In this document: positions 16,443 through 24,177 of the stretch, piece after piece
Position numbering within the stretch: the stretch's first letter is position 1
How the letters are laid out: every line of letters begins with the position of its first letter
Assembly (NCBI GenBank): GCA_007128135.1
Contig: SKYA01000088.1
Coordinates: forward strand, 1 to 32,206
DNA from: Paracoccaceae bacterium
GTDB taxonomy: Bacteria; Pseudomonadota; Alphaproteobacteria; Rhodobacterales; Rhodobacteraceae
Length of the DNA: 32,206 nt
Reading direction: 5' to 3'
Made by a program: the position numbers and the translations under genes
The notes under the pieces: model-generated
What the model was told of the DNA's origin: nothing
Database searches by the model: none
Seen by the model: the letters and a program-made list of their open reading frames with translations, nothing else

Positions 16443-18488
16443 TCAGCCCCTGCGGCGCCTGCGTCTGCCGCCCTCGCCCTCGCTCCCGCCACCGCCGGTG
16501 TTGAAGCTGACATCGGGCAGGGTCACGATCCGCGCGAGTTCAGGAAAGGTGTCCACGGCATGGGGCAGGGCATTGGCATTGACGAAATGCTCCTGAAAGC
16601 GCGGCTCGATGGCAGTCTCGACCTTGTGGATGCGGCGCACTGTGGCCTCGATTCCCTTGCGGGCGGCGCTGCTGCACAGGGCGATCCGGGCCCCCGTGCC
16701 CGCCGCATTGCCCGCACTCGTGACGTGGTCGAGATGCGCATCGGGGATCATGCCCAGCACCATCGCGTGTTTCGGGCTGATATGTGCACCAAACGCTCCG
16801 GCCAGCACAACACGGTCCACGCGCTCGGCGCCGATTTCGTCCATCAGCAGCCGCGCGCCGGCATAGAGCGCCGATTTTGCAAGCTGGATCGCGCGGATAT
16901 CGCCCTGCGTGACCGTGAGGCGCGGACCGTCCGTGGCGCCTGCCTCATGCAGCAGATAGGCATGGGTCCGCCCCTCGGGCTGGCAGCGCCAGGTGCCGGT
17001 CTGCTCGGCCGAGCCGATCAGCCCCGAGCGGTCGACCAGCCCGGCCATGCGCATCTCGGCCACGGCCTCGATGATGCCCGAGCCGCAGATGCCGGTGATG
17101 CCGGTGGCCTCGGTCGCCTCGGCAAAGCCTTCCTCGTCCGACCACAGATCGCAGCCGATCACGCGAAAGCGCGGGTCTTTCGTGACGGGGTCGATCTCGA
17201 CCCGTTCGATGGCGCCCGGCGCCGCACGCTGTCCCGACGAGATCTGCGCGCCTTCAAAGGCAGGCCCGGTGGGCGAGGAGCAGGCCAGCACGCGCCGCCT
17301 GTCGCCCAGCAGGATCTCTGCATTGGTGCCGACATCGACCACCAGCACCAGATCCTCCGAGGTCTCGGGCGATTCCGACAGCGCCACGGCGGCCGCATCC
17401 GCGCCGACATGGCCCGCGATGCAGGGCAGCAGATAGGCGCGCGCGGCCGGGTTGATCGCATTCAGGTCCAGGTCGCGCGCCGCAAGCGACAGCGCATCCG
17501 AGGTGGCCAGCGCGAAAGGAGCCTGTCCCAGTTCCACCGGGTCGATGCCCAGCAGCAGATGGTGCATGACCGGGTTGCATACGATCACGGCCTCGACAAT
17601 CGCGCGCCCACTGACCTCTGCCTCGGCGGCAAGGGCCTTGACCAGCGTGTCCAGCCCCGCGCGGACCGTGCGCGTCATCTCGACATCGCCGCCGGGGTTC
17701 ATCATGGCATAGCTCACGCGGCTCATCAGATCCTCGCCAAAGCGGATCTGCGGGTTCATGATGCCGGATGATCCGACCACCTCACCGGTGCGCAGGTCGC
17801 ACAGATGCGCGGCGATCGTGGTCGAGCCGAGGTCGATGGCCAGGCCGAAAAGCCCGCCCTCGTAGAAGCCCGGCCAGATGTCGAGCAGGCGATGCGGGCC
17901 GGGGCCATGGTCCTTGAACAGCGCCACGCTGACCTGCCACCTGCCCGCGCGCAGGGCCGGTTGCAACTTGCGCAGCACCTCCAGCCCGGCGGTGATCTCG
18001 GGGATGTCCCACTGGCTGCGCAGCGCGCGCGCCAGACGCTCCAGATCGCCCGAGGGCTCATGCATGTCGGGCTCGTCCACCTCGACCAGATAGAGCCGCG
18101 TCGCCGGGTCCATGATGACAGTGCGCGCCGAGGCGGCCTTGCGCACCACCTGGCGGTGGACCTGGCTTTCGGGGGGCACATCGATGACAACATCGCCCAG
18201 GATCTGCGCCTGGCAGCCAAGACGCCGCCCCTCGGTCAGCCCGCGCTTGTCCTTGTAGCGCTGTTCGACCGCGTTCCAGCCTGACAGCGCGTCAGGGGCG
18301 ACACTGACCCCGTGTTTTGAGTACTCGCCATAGCCGGGCGTGATCTGGCATTTCGAACAGATGCCGCGCCCGCCACAGACCGAATCGAGATCGACCCCCA
18401 GTTGCCGCGCGGCCGTGAGCACGGGCGTGCCGATGGCGAAGCGCCCGCGCTTGCCCGAAGGCGTGAAGATCACCAGAGCGTCCGACAT
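16443..18488 (-). CDS. RACo-type corrinoid protein activator (2Fe-2S ferredoxin plus ASKHA ATPase domain)
   Basis: A 681-residue cytoplasmic protein. Residues 1-100 are a ferredoxin domain with the C-x5-C-x2-C...C pattern (C38, C44, C47, C92; VCGGRGICSKC), which fits one [2Fe-2S] cluster. Residues about 215-620 are an ASKHA/DUF4445 ATPase (AIDLGSTTIAAHL at 217-229, VVDVGTNAEILLG at 383-395, VVLAGAFGAHISP). Proteins of this build use ATP to drive one-electron reduction of inactivated Co(II) corrinoid in methyltransferase systems. The C-terminus ends in a Gly/Glu stretch and six arginines. The ATG at 18488 follows GGAGG. No corrinoid protein or methyltransferase gene is visible in the window, so the partner is unknown. 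Confidence 0.85.
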   Translation of the reverse strand: MSDALVIFTPSGKRGRFAIGTPVLTAARQLGVDLDSVCGGRGICSKCQITPGYGEYSKHGVSVAPDALSGWNAVEQRYKDKRGLTEGRRLGCQAQILGDVVIDVPPESQVHRQVVRKAASARTVIMDPATRLYLVEVDEPDMHEPSGDLERLARALRSQWDIPEITAGLEVLRKLQPALRAGRWQVSVALFKDHGPGPHRLLDIWPGFYEGGLFGLAIDLGSTTIAAHLCDLRTGEVVGSSGIMNPQIRFGEDLMSRVSYAMMNPGGDVEMTRTVRAGLDTLVKALAAEAEVSGRAIVEAVIVCNPVMHHLLLGIDPVELGQAPFALATSDALSLAARDLDLNAINPAARAYLLPCIAGHVGADAAAVALSESPETSEDLVLVVDVGTNAEILLGDRRRVLACSSPTGPAFEGAQISSGQRAAPGAIERVEIDPVTKDPRFRVIGCDLWSDEEGFAEATEATGITGICGSGIIEAVAEMRMAGLVDRSGLIGSAEQTGTWRCQPEGRTHAYLLHEAGATDGPRLTVTQGDIRAIQLAKSALYAGARLLMDEIGAERVDRVVLAGAFGAHISPKHAMVLGMIPDAHLDHVTSAGNAAGTGARIALCSSAARKGIEATVRRIHKVETAIEPRFQEHFVNANALPHAVDTFPELARIVTLPDVSFNTGGGGSEGEGGRRRRRRG

Positions 18489-18574
18489 CCGCGCCTCCGT
18501 CTTGACTGCTTCTCAGATAACCGCCCGAGACGCAGAGGGAAGGCCGGTTCGCGGCATGTGGTGAGGAAAATCCG

Positions 18575-18991
18575 TCAGCGCGCCACCAGAACCGAGATCG
18601 GCGAGTGACGTACGACGCGCGCGGCGGTCGAACCGATGAAATAGTCGCTCATCCCCGGCTTGTGGCTGGACAGCATGATCAGGTCGGCATTGCATTCCTC
18701 GGCCGCGGCCAGGATGTTTTCGGAGGGCCGCCCGCCGCGAATGTCGACATCGACATTCTTCGCCTTCGCCGAGGCGGCAAGCGAGTCGAGCTGCTCGCGA
18801 ATGGCCTTGCGATGCTCCATAAGCTGTTCGCGCGCAATCGCCGCAGCCAGATAGGCCGGCACCTCGTCGAGCACATGCACAAGTGTGATGCTGCCATCGG
18901 GGTCGACCAGCTTGTTGGCCTTCTGGATCAGGGTGCGACTGGTTGCGCCCCTGTTGAACAGTGCAACCGCAATGACGATGGATTTGTACAT
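18575..18991 (-). CDS. universal stress protein, paralog 1 of the cluster
   Basis: A 138-residue UspA-fold protein (MYKSIVIAVALFNRG...). The C-terminal motif is SSHKPGMSDYFIGSTAARVV with HSPISVLVAR. GST-AARVVRH is the ATP-binding signature end, but the usual first glycines of G-2x-G-9x-G are Ser/Lys here, as in UspF/UspG-type variants, so nucleotide binding is uncertain. The two neighbours at 19132-19542 and 19570-19983 are close paralogs. A perfect 18-bp palindrome lies 29-46 bp upstream of its start, which suggests separate control from the other two. The ribosome site is GGGAGAG. Confidence 0.92.
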   Translation of the reverse strand: MYKSIVIAVALFNRGATSRTLIQKANKLVDPDGSITLVHVLDEVPAYLAAAIAREQLMEHRKAIREQLDSLAASAKAKNVDVDIRGGRPSENILAAAEECNADLIMLSSHKPGMSDYFIGSTAARVVRHSPISVLVAR

Positions 18992-19019
18992 CTGAGCTCT
19001 CCCTTGTCTGTGGCCGGTG

Positions 19020-19037
19020 GTTCAAACCGGTTTGAAC
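19020..19037 (-). promoter_or_regulatory. 18-bp perfect palindrome upstream of usp paralog 1
   Basis: GTTCAAACCGGTTTGAAC, perfectly self-complementary, 29-46 bp upstream of the start at 18991. The AAACCGGTTT centre resembles operators of LacI-family repressors, although no regulator can be named from the sequence. It is not the FNR motif found upstream of paralog 3. Confidence 0.55.
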
Positions 19038-19083
19038 GAGGATCGCACAGCCGGGCGCCCAAGGCAATCGCCAGAACGGGCAG

Positions 19084-19105
19084 CGGCAGGCCTTGCGGCC
19101 TGCCG
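19084..19105 (-). terminator. 9-bp hairpin with GCAA tetraloop behind usp paralog 2
   Basis: On the minus strand CGGCAGGCC-GCAA-GGCCTGCCG, a perfect 9-bp stem with a stable GNRA tetraloop, begins 27 bp after the stop of the second usp gene. It probably ends the usp3-usp2 transcript or stabilises its 3' end. There is no long T-run. Confidence 0.55.
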
Positions 19106-19131
19106 TGGGTTCCGGGCGCCAGGCGTGGACC

Positions 19132-19542
19132 TCAGCGCGTCACCAGTACCGAGATGGGCGCGTGGCGCACGATGCGCGCGGCGGTCGAACCGATGAAATA
19201 GTCGCTCAGCCCCGGCTTGTGGCTGGCGATCATGATCAGGTCGGCCCCGGCTTCCTTGGCGGCCCCGAGGATGGACGCCGCCGGCTGGCCCTCGCGGATG
19301 ACGATCTCGATATCATCGGCGCCGCCGGCAATCGCCTCGAGCTGGACCAGGACCTCGCTGCGCCGCGCGGACATGTGCTCGCGCGGGATCGAGGCCGCGA
19401 CATAGCCCGGCACCTCGTCGATCACATGGACAAGCGTGATCTTGCCGCCATCATCCAGCAGGCTGCGCGCCTTTTGCAGCGCGGCACGGGTTGTGGCCCC
19501 TTCGTTGAAAAGGGCAGCGGCGATCACCACGGATTTATACAT
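19132..19542 (-). CDS. universal stress protein, paralog 2 of the cluster
   Basis: A 136-residue UspA-fold protein, MYKSVVIAAALFNEGATTRA, very similar to paralog 1 over its whole length. The motif IASHKPGLSDYFIGSTAARI then HAPISVLVTR repeats the UspF/UspG-type pattern with Ala/Lys in place of the two leading glycines. Its start follows AGGAAA and lies 27 bp after the stop of paralog 3, so the two are probably one transcript. A GNRA-loop hairpin follows its stop. The high similarity of the three copies points to local duplication. Confidence 0.92.
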   Translation of the reverse strand: MYKSVVIAAALFNEGATTRAALQKARSLLDDGGKITLVHVIDEVPGYVAASIPREHMSARRSEVLVQLEAIAGGADDIEIVIREGQPAASILGAAKEAGADLIMIASHKPGLSDYFIGSTAARIVRHAPISVLVTR

Positions 19543-19569
19543 GAGGGTGTTTCCTGTTGTTGTTGCAAT

Positions 19570-19983
19570 TCAGCGTTCCACCAGCACCGAGCACTGGGCA
19601 TGGCGTATCACGCGCGCAGCAGTCGAGCCAATGAAATAATCACGCAGCCCCGGCTTGTGGCTGGCGATCATGATCAGGTCGGCACCGCTGTCCTCTGCGG
19701 CCTGGAGGATCTGTCCTGACGCGGCGCCATGGCGCACTTCATGCGTCACGCGCAGCTCCTGCGCTGGGTCGATCATGGCCTTCAGTTCGACCACGGCTTC
19801 GGCGCGCCTGCGCTCGGACAGGTCGCTGGGCAGTTCGGCCGCGACATAGCCGGGCACCTCTTCCAGCACATGAAGCAGCCGGATCTCTCCGCCCCCGTCA
19901 ACCAGCGAGGCCGCCCGCGCGAAGAGTGCGCGCGCCTGTTCGAGATGGTCGAGATCCACGGCAACGATAATTCTGGCATACAT
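19570..19983 (-). CDS. universal stress protein, paralog 3, first of the usp cluster
   Basis: A 137-residue UspA-fold protein (MYARIIVAVDLDHLEQA). It is the most divergent of the three in its N-terminal half but shares SHKPGLRDYFIGSTAARVIR at the C-terminus. The frame is open upstream to 20157, but the ATG at 19983 gives a normal Usp length and follows AGGAGG. A perfect FNR-type box (TTGATTTCAATCAA) is centred 65 bp upstream of this start, so anaerobic induction is likely. ANR/FNR control of usp genes is known in Pseudomonas. glmU starts divergently on the other side of the box. Confidence 0.92.
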   Translation of the reverse strand: MYARIIVAVDLDHLEQARALFARAASLVDGGGEIRLLHVLEEVPGYVAAELPSDLSERRRAEAVVELKAMIDPAQELRVTHEVRHGAASGQILQAAEDSGADLIMIASHKPGLRDYFIGSTAARVIRHAQCSVLVER

Positions 19984-20041
19984 TCTGTCGGTTCCTCCTG
20001 TCGCGATGGGGCAACCCTGCCACGGAACCGGGCGCGTGACG

Positions 20042-20055
20042 TTGATTTCAATCAA
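20042..20055 (-). promoter_or_regulatory. perfect FNR/FnrL-type binding site
   Basis: TTGATTTCAATCAA matches the FNR consensus TTGAT-N4-ATCAA at all ten defined positions. Its centre lies 65 bp upstream of usp paralog 3 and about 135 bp upstream of glmU. If it acts as a class II site (centre near -41.5), transcription would start near 20007 on the minus strand, leaving a leader of roughly 24 nt. No clear -10 box is visible, as is common for activated promoters. Confidence 0.75.
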
Positions 20056-20182
20056 ACTGCCCGCGCTGGCGCGGAATTGCCTGTGTTTCGGACTGAAACC
20101 AGATGTGACCCTTGCGCCTCTTGCGCCCGACACGGTATCTGCGCGACTAAAGCGCAATCAGGCAAGGAGCAGGGCGTCGAAG

Positions 20183-21532
20183 ATGAGCGTCTCACTGGTC
20201 ATTCTGGCAGCCGGGCAGGGCTCGCGCATGCTCTCGGACATGCCCAAGGTGCTGCACCTTCTGGCGGGTGTGCCGCTTGTGCTGCATGCCATGCGGGCAG
20301 CGCGCACCCTGGAGCCTGCGCGCGTGGCGGTCGTGACCGGCCATGGCGGCGCGCAGGTCGCGCAGGTCGTGCAGGCCGAGGATGACACGGCGATCATCGT
20401 CACCCAGTCCGAGCAGCTTGGCACGGCGCATGCCGTCGCGCAGGCACGCGCCGCGCTCGAGGGGCAGGCGGGCGACGTGGTGGTGCTCTATGGCGACACG
20501 CCCTTCATCCGCCCCGAGACCTTGCAGGCCATGCTGGCGGCGCGCGCGTCGCATGATCTGGTCGTGCTGGGCTTTGACGCTGCCGATCCGGGCCGCTACG
20601 GGCGGCTGGTCACGGACGGCGACCGGCTGGAGCGGATCGTCGAGTTCAAGGACGCGACCGGGGCCGAGCGCGCGATCACCCTGTGCAACAGCGGTGTGCT
20701 CTGTGCCGATCGCGCGCTTCTGTTCGACCTGATTTCCGAGGTCGGCAACGACAATGCCGCAGGTGAGTATTACCTGACCGACATCGTCGCCCTTGCCCGC
20801 GCGCGCGGCCTGTCCGCCGGCGTCGTGCGCTGCGCCGAGGCCGAGACGCTGGGCATCAATACCCGCGCCGAACTCGCCAGCGCCGAAGCCGCCTTTCAGG
20901 CCCGCGCGCGTGCCGAGGCGCTGGAGAATGGCGTCACGCTCAGCGCGCCCGAGACGGTCATCTTCGCGCAGGACACGGTCATCGGCCGCGACGCGCTGGT
21001 GGAACCCTATGTCGTCTTCGGCCCAGGTGTGACGGTCGAGAGCGGCGCCACCATCCGCGCCTTCAGCCATCTCGAGGGTGCCCATGTCAGCCGCGGCGCG
21101 ATTGTCGGCCCCTATGCCCGCCTGCGCCCCGGTGCCGAACTGGCCGAGGATGTGCGCATCGGCAATTTCGTCGAGGTCAAGGCCGCGCAGATCGACGAGG
21201 GGGCGAAGGTCAATCACCTCTCCTATGTCGGCGACGCGCATGTCGGCGCGGGGGCCAATCTGGGCGCGGGCACCGTGACCTGCAATTATGACGGCGTGTT
21301 CAAGCACCGCACCGAGATCGGCGCGGGGGCCTTCATCGGCTCGTCCACCATGCTGGTGGCCCCGGTGCGGGTGGGGGCCGGGGCGGTGACCGGCTCGGGG
21401 TCGGTCATCACGCAGGATGTCGCCGATGGCGCGCTGGCACTGGGGCGCGCGCGGCAGGAAACCAGGCCCGGGCTGGGCAGGCGCCTGATGGACCGGCTGC
21501 GCGCGACAAAGGCCGCGCGAGGGAAAGGATAA
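20183..21532 (+). CDS. glmU: bifunctional UDP-N-acetylglucosamine pyrophosphorylase / glucosamine-1-phosphate acetyltransferase
   Basis: A 449-residue cytoplasmic enzyme that acetylates GlcN-1-P and then makes UDP-GlcNAc for peptidoglycan and lipopolysaccharide. The N-terminal nucleotidyltransferase motif LAAGQGSRMLSDMPKVLH (residues about 8-25) fits GxGTRM-x-SxxPKVLH with Ser for Thr. From about residue 250 there are hexapeptide repeats of the left-handed beta-helix, including YARLRPGAEL, NFVEVKAA, LSYVGDAHVG and GTVTCNYDG. The ATG at 20183 is preceded by AAGGAG at a rather long distance (13 nt); upstream codons to 20006 look non-coding. glmS follows after 4 bp, so both glucosamine steps are co-expressed. 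Confidence 0.97.
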   Translation: MSVSLVILAAGQGSRMLSDMPKVLHLLAGVPLVLHAMRAARTLEPARVAVVTGHGGAQVAQVVQAEDDTAIIVTQSEQLGTAHAVAQARAALEGQAGDVVVLYGDTPFIRPETLQAMLAARASHDLVVLGFDAADPGRYGRLVTDGDRLERIVEFKDATGAERAITLCNSGVLCADRALLFDLISEVGNDNAAGEYYLTDIVALARARGLSAGVVRCAEAETLGINTRAELASAEAAFQARARAEALENGVTLSAPETVIFAQDTVIGRDALVEPYVVFGPGVTVESGATIRAFSHLEGAHVSRGAIVGPYARLRPGAELAEDVRIGNFVEVKAAQIDEGAKVNHLSYVGDAHVGAGANLGAGTVTCNYDGVFKHRTEIGAGAFIGSSTMLVAPVRVGAGAVTGSGSVITQDVADGALALGRARQETRPGLGRRLMDRLRATKAARGKG

Positions 21533-21536
21533 GGCG

Positions 21537-23354
21537 ATGTGTGGCATTGTAGGCGTCCTGGGACAGCACGAGGTCTCGCCGATCATCCTCGACGCGCTCA
21601 AGCGGCTGGAATATCGCGGCTATGATTCCGCCGGGATCGCGACCGTCAACAAGGGCAGGCTCGACCGGCGCCGCGCGGTCGGCAAGCTGATCCATCTGTC
21701 CGACATGCTGGTGCATCAGCCGCTGCCGGGGCGCTCGGGGATCGGGCACACGCGCTGGGCCACGCATGGCGGCCCCAGCGTGGCCAATGCCCATCCGCAT
21801 CAGGTCGGGCGCGTGGCGGTGGTGCATAACGGGATCATCGAGAATTTCCGTGCCCTGCGCGAGGAACTCGCCGCCGATGGGGCCGTCTTCACCAGCCAGA
21901 CCGATACCGAGACCATCGTGCAGTTGGCCAGCCAATACCTTGACCAGGGCATGATGCCGGTGCAGGCCGCCCGCGCCACGCTCCGGCGGCTGGACGGGGC
22001 CTTCGCGCTGGCCTTCCTCTTCGAGGGCGAGGAAGACATGATCATCTGCGCCCGGCGCGGCTCGCCGCTCTGCATCGGGCATGGCGAGGGCGAGATGTAT
22101 CTGGGCTCGGACGCCATCGCGCTGGCCGAGATGACCAATCGCATCACCTATCTGGAGGAAGGCGACTGGGCCATCGTGACGCGCAGCGGGGTGCAGATCT
22201 TCGATGCCGATGACCGCCAGACCGCGCGCCCGGTGACACAGATCAATGCTGCGCAGGCGCGGGTGGACAAGTCGGGGCATCGTCATTTCATGGCCAAGGA
22301 AATGGCCGAACAGCCCGCCGTGCTGCAATCGGCGATGGGGTTCTATTCCGGACTTGACCATGGCGGGGTCGATCTGCCGGCGGGGCTGGACTTCGCACGC
22401 GCCGACCGGCTGATCATGGTGGCCTGCGGAACCGCCTATTATGCCTGTCAGGTGGCCAAATACTGGTTCGAGCAGTTCGCGGGCCTGCCGGTGGAACTCG
22501 ATATCGCATCGGAATTCCGCTATCGCGAACCGGTGCTGGGGCCGCAGAACATGGCGCTGTTTGTCAGCCAGTCGGGCGAGACCGCCGACACGCTCGCGGC
22601 GCTGCGCCATGTCCGTCCGCATGTGGCGCAGGTGGTGGCCGTGGTCAATGTGCCCACCTCCTCGATCGCGCGCGAGGCCGATCTGGTGCTGCCGATCCAT
22701 GCCGGTCCCGAGATCGGGGTCGCCTCGACCAAGGCCTTCACCGCGCAGTTGCAGGTGCTCGCGCTGCTGGCACTGCGCGCAGGGCTGGAGCGCGGGCGGC
22801 TGGGCTGGGAGGACTATCTTGCCCGGCTTGGCGAATTGCGCGCCGCCCCTGGCTTTGTCGCCCAGGCGCTCGACCGCGAGGACGAGATCCGGCGCATGAC
22901 GGAAATGCTCGCCAAGGCGCGCGACGTGCTGTTCCTGGGGCGGGGGGTGATGTATCCGCTGGCGCTGGAAGGGGCACTGAAGCTCAAGGAAATCAGTTAT
23001 ATCCATGCCGAAGCCTATGCCGCGGGCGAACTCAAGCATGGCCCCATCGCGCTGATCGACAAGGATCTGCCCGTGATCGTCTTCGCGCCTCATGATGCAT
23101 TGTTCGAAAAGACCGTGTCGAACATGCACGAAGTGATGGCGCGGCAGGGCCGCGTGCTGCTGATTTCGGATGCCGCCGGTCTGGCCGAGGCGGGCGAGGT
23201 TCCCTACAGCCTGCAGATGCCCACGGTGCCCGACCTGATCGCCCCGATCGTCTATGCCGTGCCTGCCCAGCTGATCGCCTATCATACGGCCCTGCACCGT
23301 GGCACCGATGTGGACCAGCCGCGCAATCTGGCAAAATCGGTGACTGTCGAGTGA
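21537..23354 (+). CDS. glmS: glutamine-fructose-6-phosphate aminotransferase (isomerizing)
   Basis: A 605-residue enzyme that makes glucosamine-6-phosphate from fructose-6-phosphate and glutamine, the entry to amino-sugar synthesis. Cys2 (MCGIVGVLG) is the N-terminal glutaminase nucleophile once Met is removed; GHTRWATHG and HNGIIENF belong to the glutaminase domain. Two SIS domains follow with VACGTAYYA and SQSGETADT, and the C-terminus ends NLAKSVTVE as usual. The start is 4 bp after glmU. No glmS ribozyme would be expected in this lineage and the 4-bp gap leaves no room for one. Its stop overlaps the next start (GTGA). Confidence 0.98.
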   Translation: MCGIVGVLGQHEVSPIILDALKRLEYRGYDSAGIATVNKGRLDRRRAVGKLIHLSDMLVHQPLPGRSGIGHTRWATHGGPSVANAHPHQVGRVAVVHNGIIENFRALREELAADGAVFTSQTDTETIVQLASQYLDQGMMPVQAARATLRRLDGAFALAFLFEGEEDMIICARRGSPLCIGHGEGEMYLGSDAIALAEMTNRITYLEEGDWAIVTRSGVQIFDADDRQTARPVTQINAAQARVDKSGHRHFMAKEMAEQPAVLQSAMGFYSGLDHGGVDLPAGLDFARADRLIMVACGTAYYACQVAKYWFEQFAGLPVELDIASEFRYREPVLGPQNMALFVSQSGETADTLAALRHVRPHVAQVVAVVNVPTSSIAREADLVLPIHAGPEIGVASTKAFTAQLQVLALLALRAGLERGRLGWEDYLARLGELRAAPGFVAQALDREDEIRRMTEMLAKARDVLFLGRGVMYPLALEGALKLKEISYIHAEAYAAGELKHGPIALIDKDLPVIVFAPHDALFEKTVSNMHEVMARQGRVLLISDAAGLAEAGEVPYSLQMPTVPDLIAPIVYAVPAQLIAYHTALHRGTDVDQPRNLAKSVTVE

Positions 23355-24046
23355 GCGCAGCCGCCGATCTGATCGTGCAATTGCGCGCGATGGGGGAAGC
23401 GACCAAGGCCGCCGAGATGGCCGCCTATCACAGGACCGACCGGGAATTCCTCGGCCTCTCGGCCCTGCGCCTCGACGAGATGGCCCGCGACATGCGCCGC
23501 GGGTTTGACCTTCGCGAACGGCTGGATGTCGCACAGGGGCTCTGGGAGAGTGACATCCATGAGGCGCGCATTCTGGCCGCCAAGCTGCTGACACAGGCGC
23601 GCATCCGCCCCGATGATGTGCCGGTCTGGCAGGTGATCGCGGGCTGGGTGCCCGATTTCGACAGCTGGGCGCTGGCCGATCATGTCGCGATCGCCGGCGC
23701 GAAGCGCCTGCAGGCGGTGCCCGCGCGGCTCGACGAGGTCGAGGGCTGGACGCGTGACCCGAACCTCTGGGTGCGGCGCGCGGCACTGGTCATGACCCTG
23801 CCCTGGGCACGGCTGCCGCATCCGAAACCGGACGATCTGGCCGTGCGCGAGCGCGTTCTGGGCTGGGCCGCAGGTTATGTGTCAGACCGCGACCGGTTCC
23901 TCCAGAAAGCCGTCGCCTGGTGGCTGCGCGAGCTTTCGCGGCGCGACCCGGTGCGCGTGCAGGGCTTTCTCGACGGGCCCGGTGGCGGGCTGACGCGCCC
24001 GGCGCGGGCCGAGGCGCAGCGGCTGATGCGCGACACGGCGGCATAG
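23351..24046 (+). CDS. AlkD-like DNA alkylation repair protein
   Basis: A 231-residue all-helical HEAT-like protein of the AlkD family, DNA glycosylases that remove alkylated bases such as 3- and 7-methylpurines. The WVPDFDSWALADHV segment contains Trp106 and Asp110, which fit the Trp/Asp pair of the AlkD active site, and AVAWWLRELSRRDP contains Trp190/191, a candidate for the third aromatic residue. DPNLWVRRAALV is also family-typical. The start is GTG at 23351, overlapping the glmS stop by four bases, so translation is coupled to GlmS; a functional link to cell-wall synthesis is not obvious. A large hairpin follows at 24100-24141. Confidence 0.85.
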   Translation: MSAAADLIVQLRAMGEATKAAEMAAYHRTDREFLGLSALRLDEMARDMRRGFDLRERLDVAQGLWESDIHEARILAAKLLTQARIRPDDVPVWQVIAGWVPDFDSWALADHVAIAGAKRLQAVPARLDEVEGWTRDPNLWVRRAALVMTLPWARLPHPKPDDLAVRERVLGWAAGYVSDRDRFLQKAVAWWLRELSRRDPVRVQGFLDGPGGGLTRPARAEAQRLMRDTAA

Positions 24047-24099
24047 CCGGACCGCATGCTGCGCCGGTCCGATGTCACCGGTCAGGCGGGGTCTTTCCG

Positions 24100-24141
24100 G
24101 GGTGGGTGAACCTGCCCCTTGCGGGGCAGAACCACCCACCC
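24100..24141. terminator. two-part hairpin between convergent genes, related to 14736-14758
   Basis: Outer stem GGGTGGGTG-type (24100-24108 with 24133-24141, 9 bp) encloses an inner stem CTGCCCC (24112-24118) / GGGGCAG (24123-24129) with a TTGC loop. It lies between the AlkD-like gene and hisA, which converge. The outer arms GGGTGGGTGAA and CCACCCACCCTAC are shared with the hairpin at 14736-14758, but the inner stem is unique, which suggests a mobile or spreading terminator family. Confidence 0.65.
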
Positions 24142-24177
24142 TACGGTTCTGCGATCAGACGGCCGCTCCGAAAAGGC

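Noticed and set aside
16398-17771. 457-codon plus-strand frame opposite the RACo gene
   Set aside because: Low-complexity composition, no start signal, and antisense to a gene with clear ferredoxin and ASKHA motifs.
23351-23354. glmS ribozyme upstream of glmS
   Set aside because: glmS follows glmU by 4 bp, leaving no leader, and the ribozyme is not expected in this lineage.
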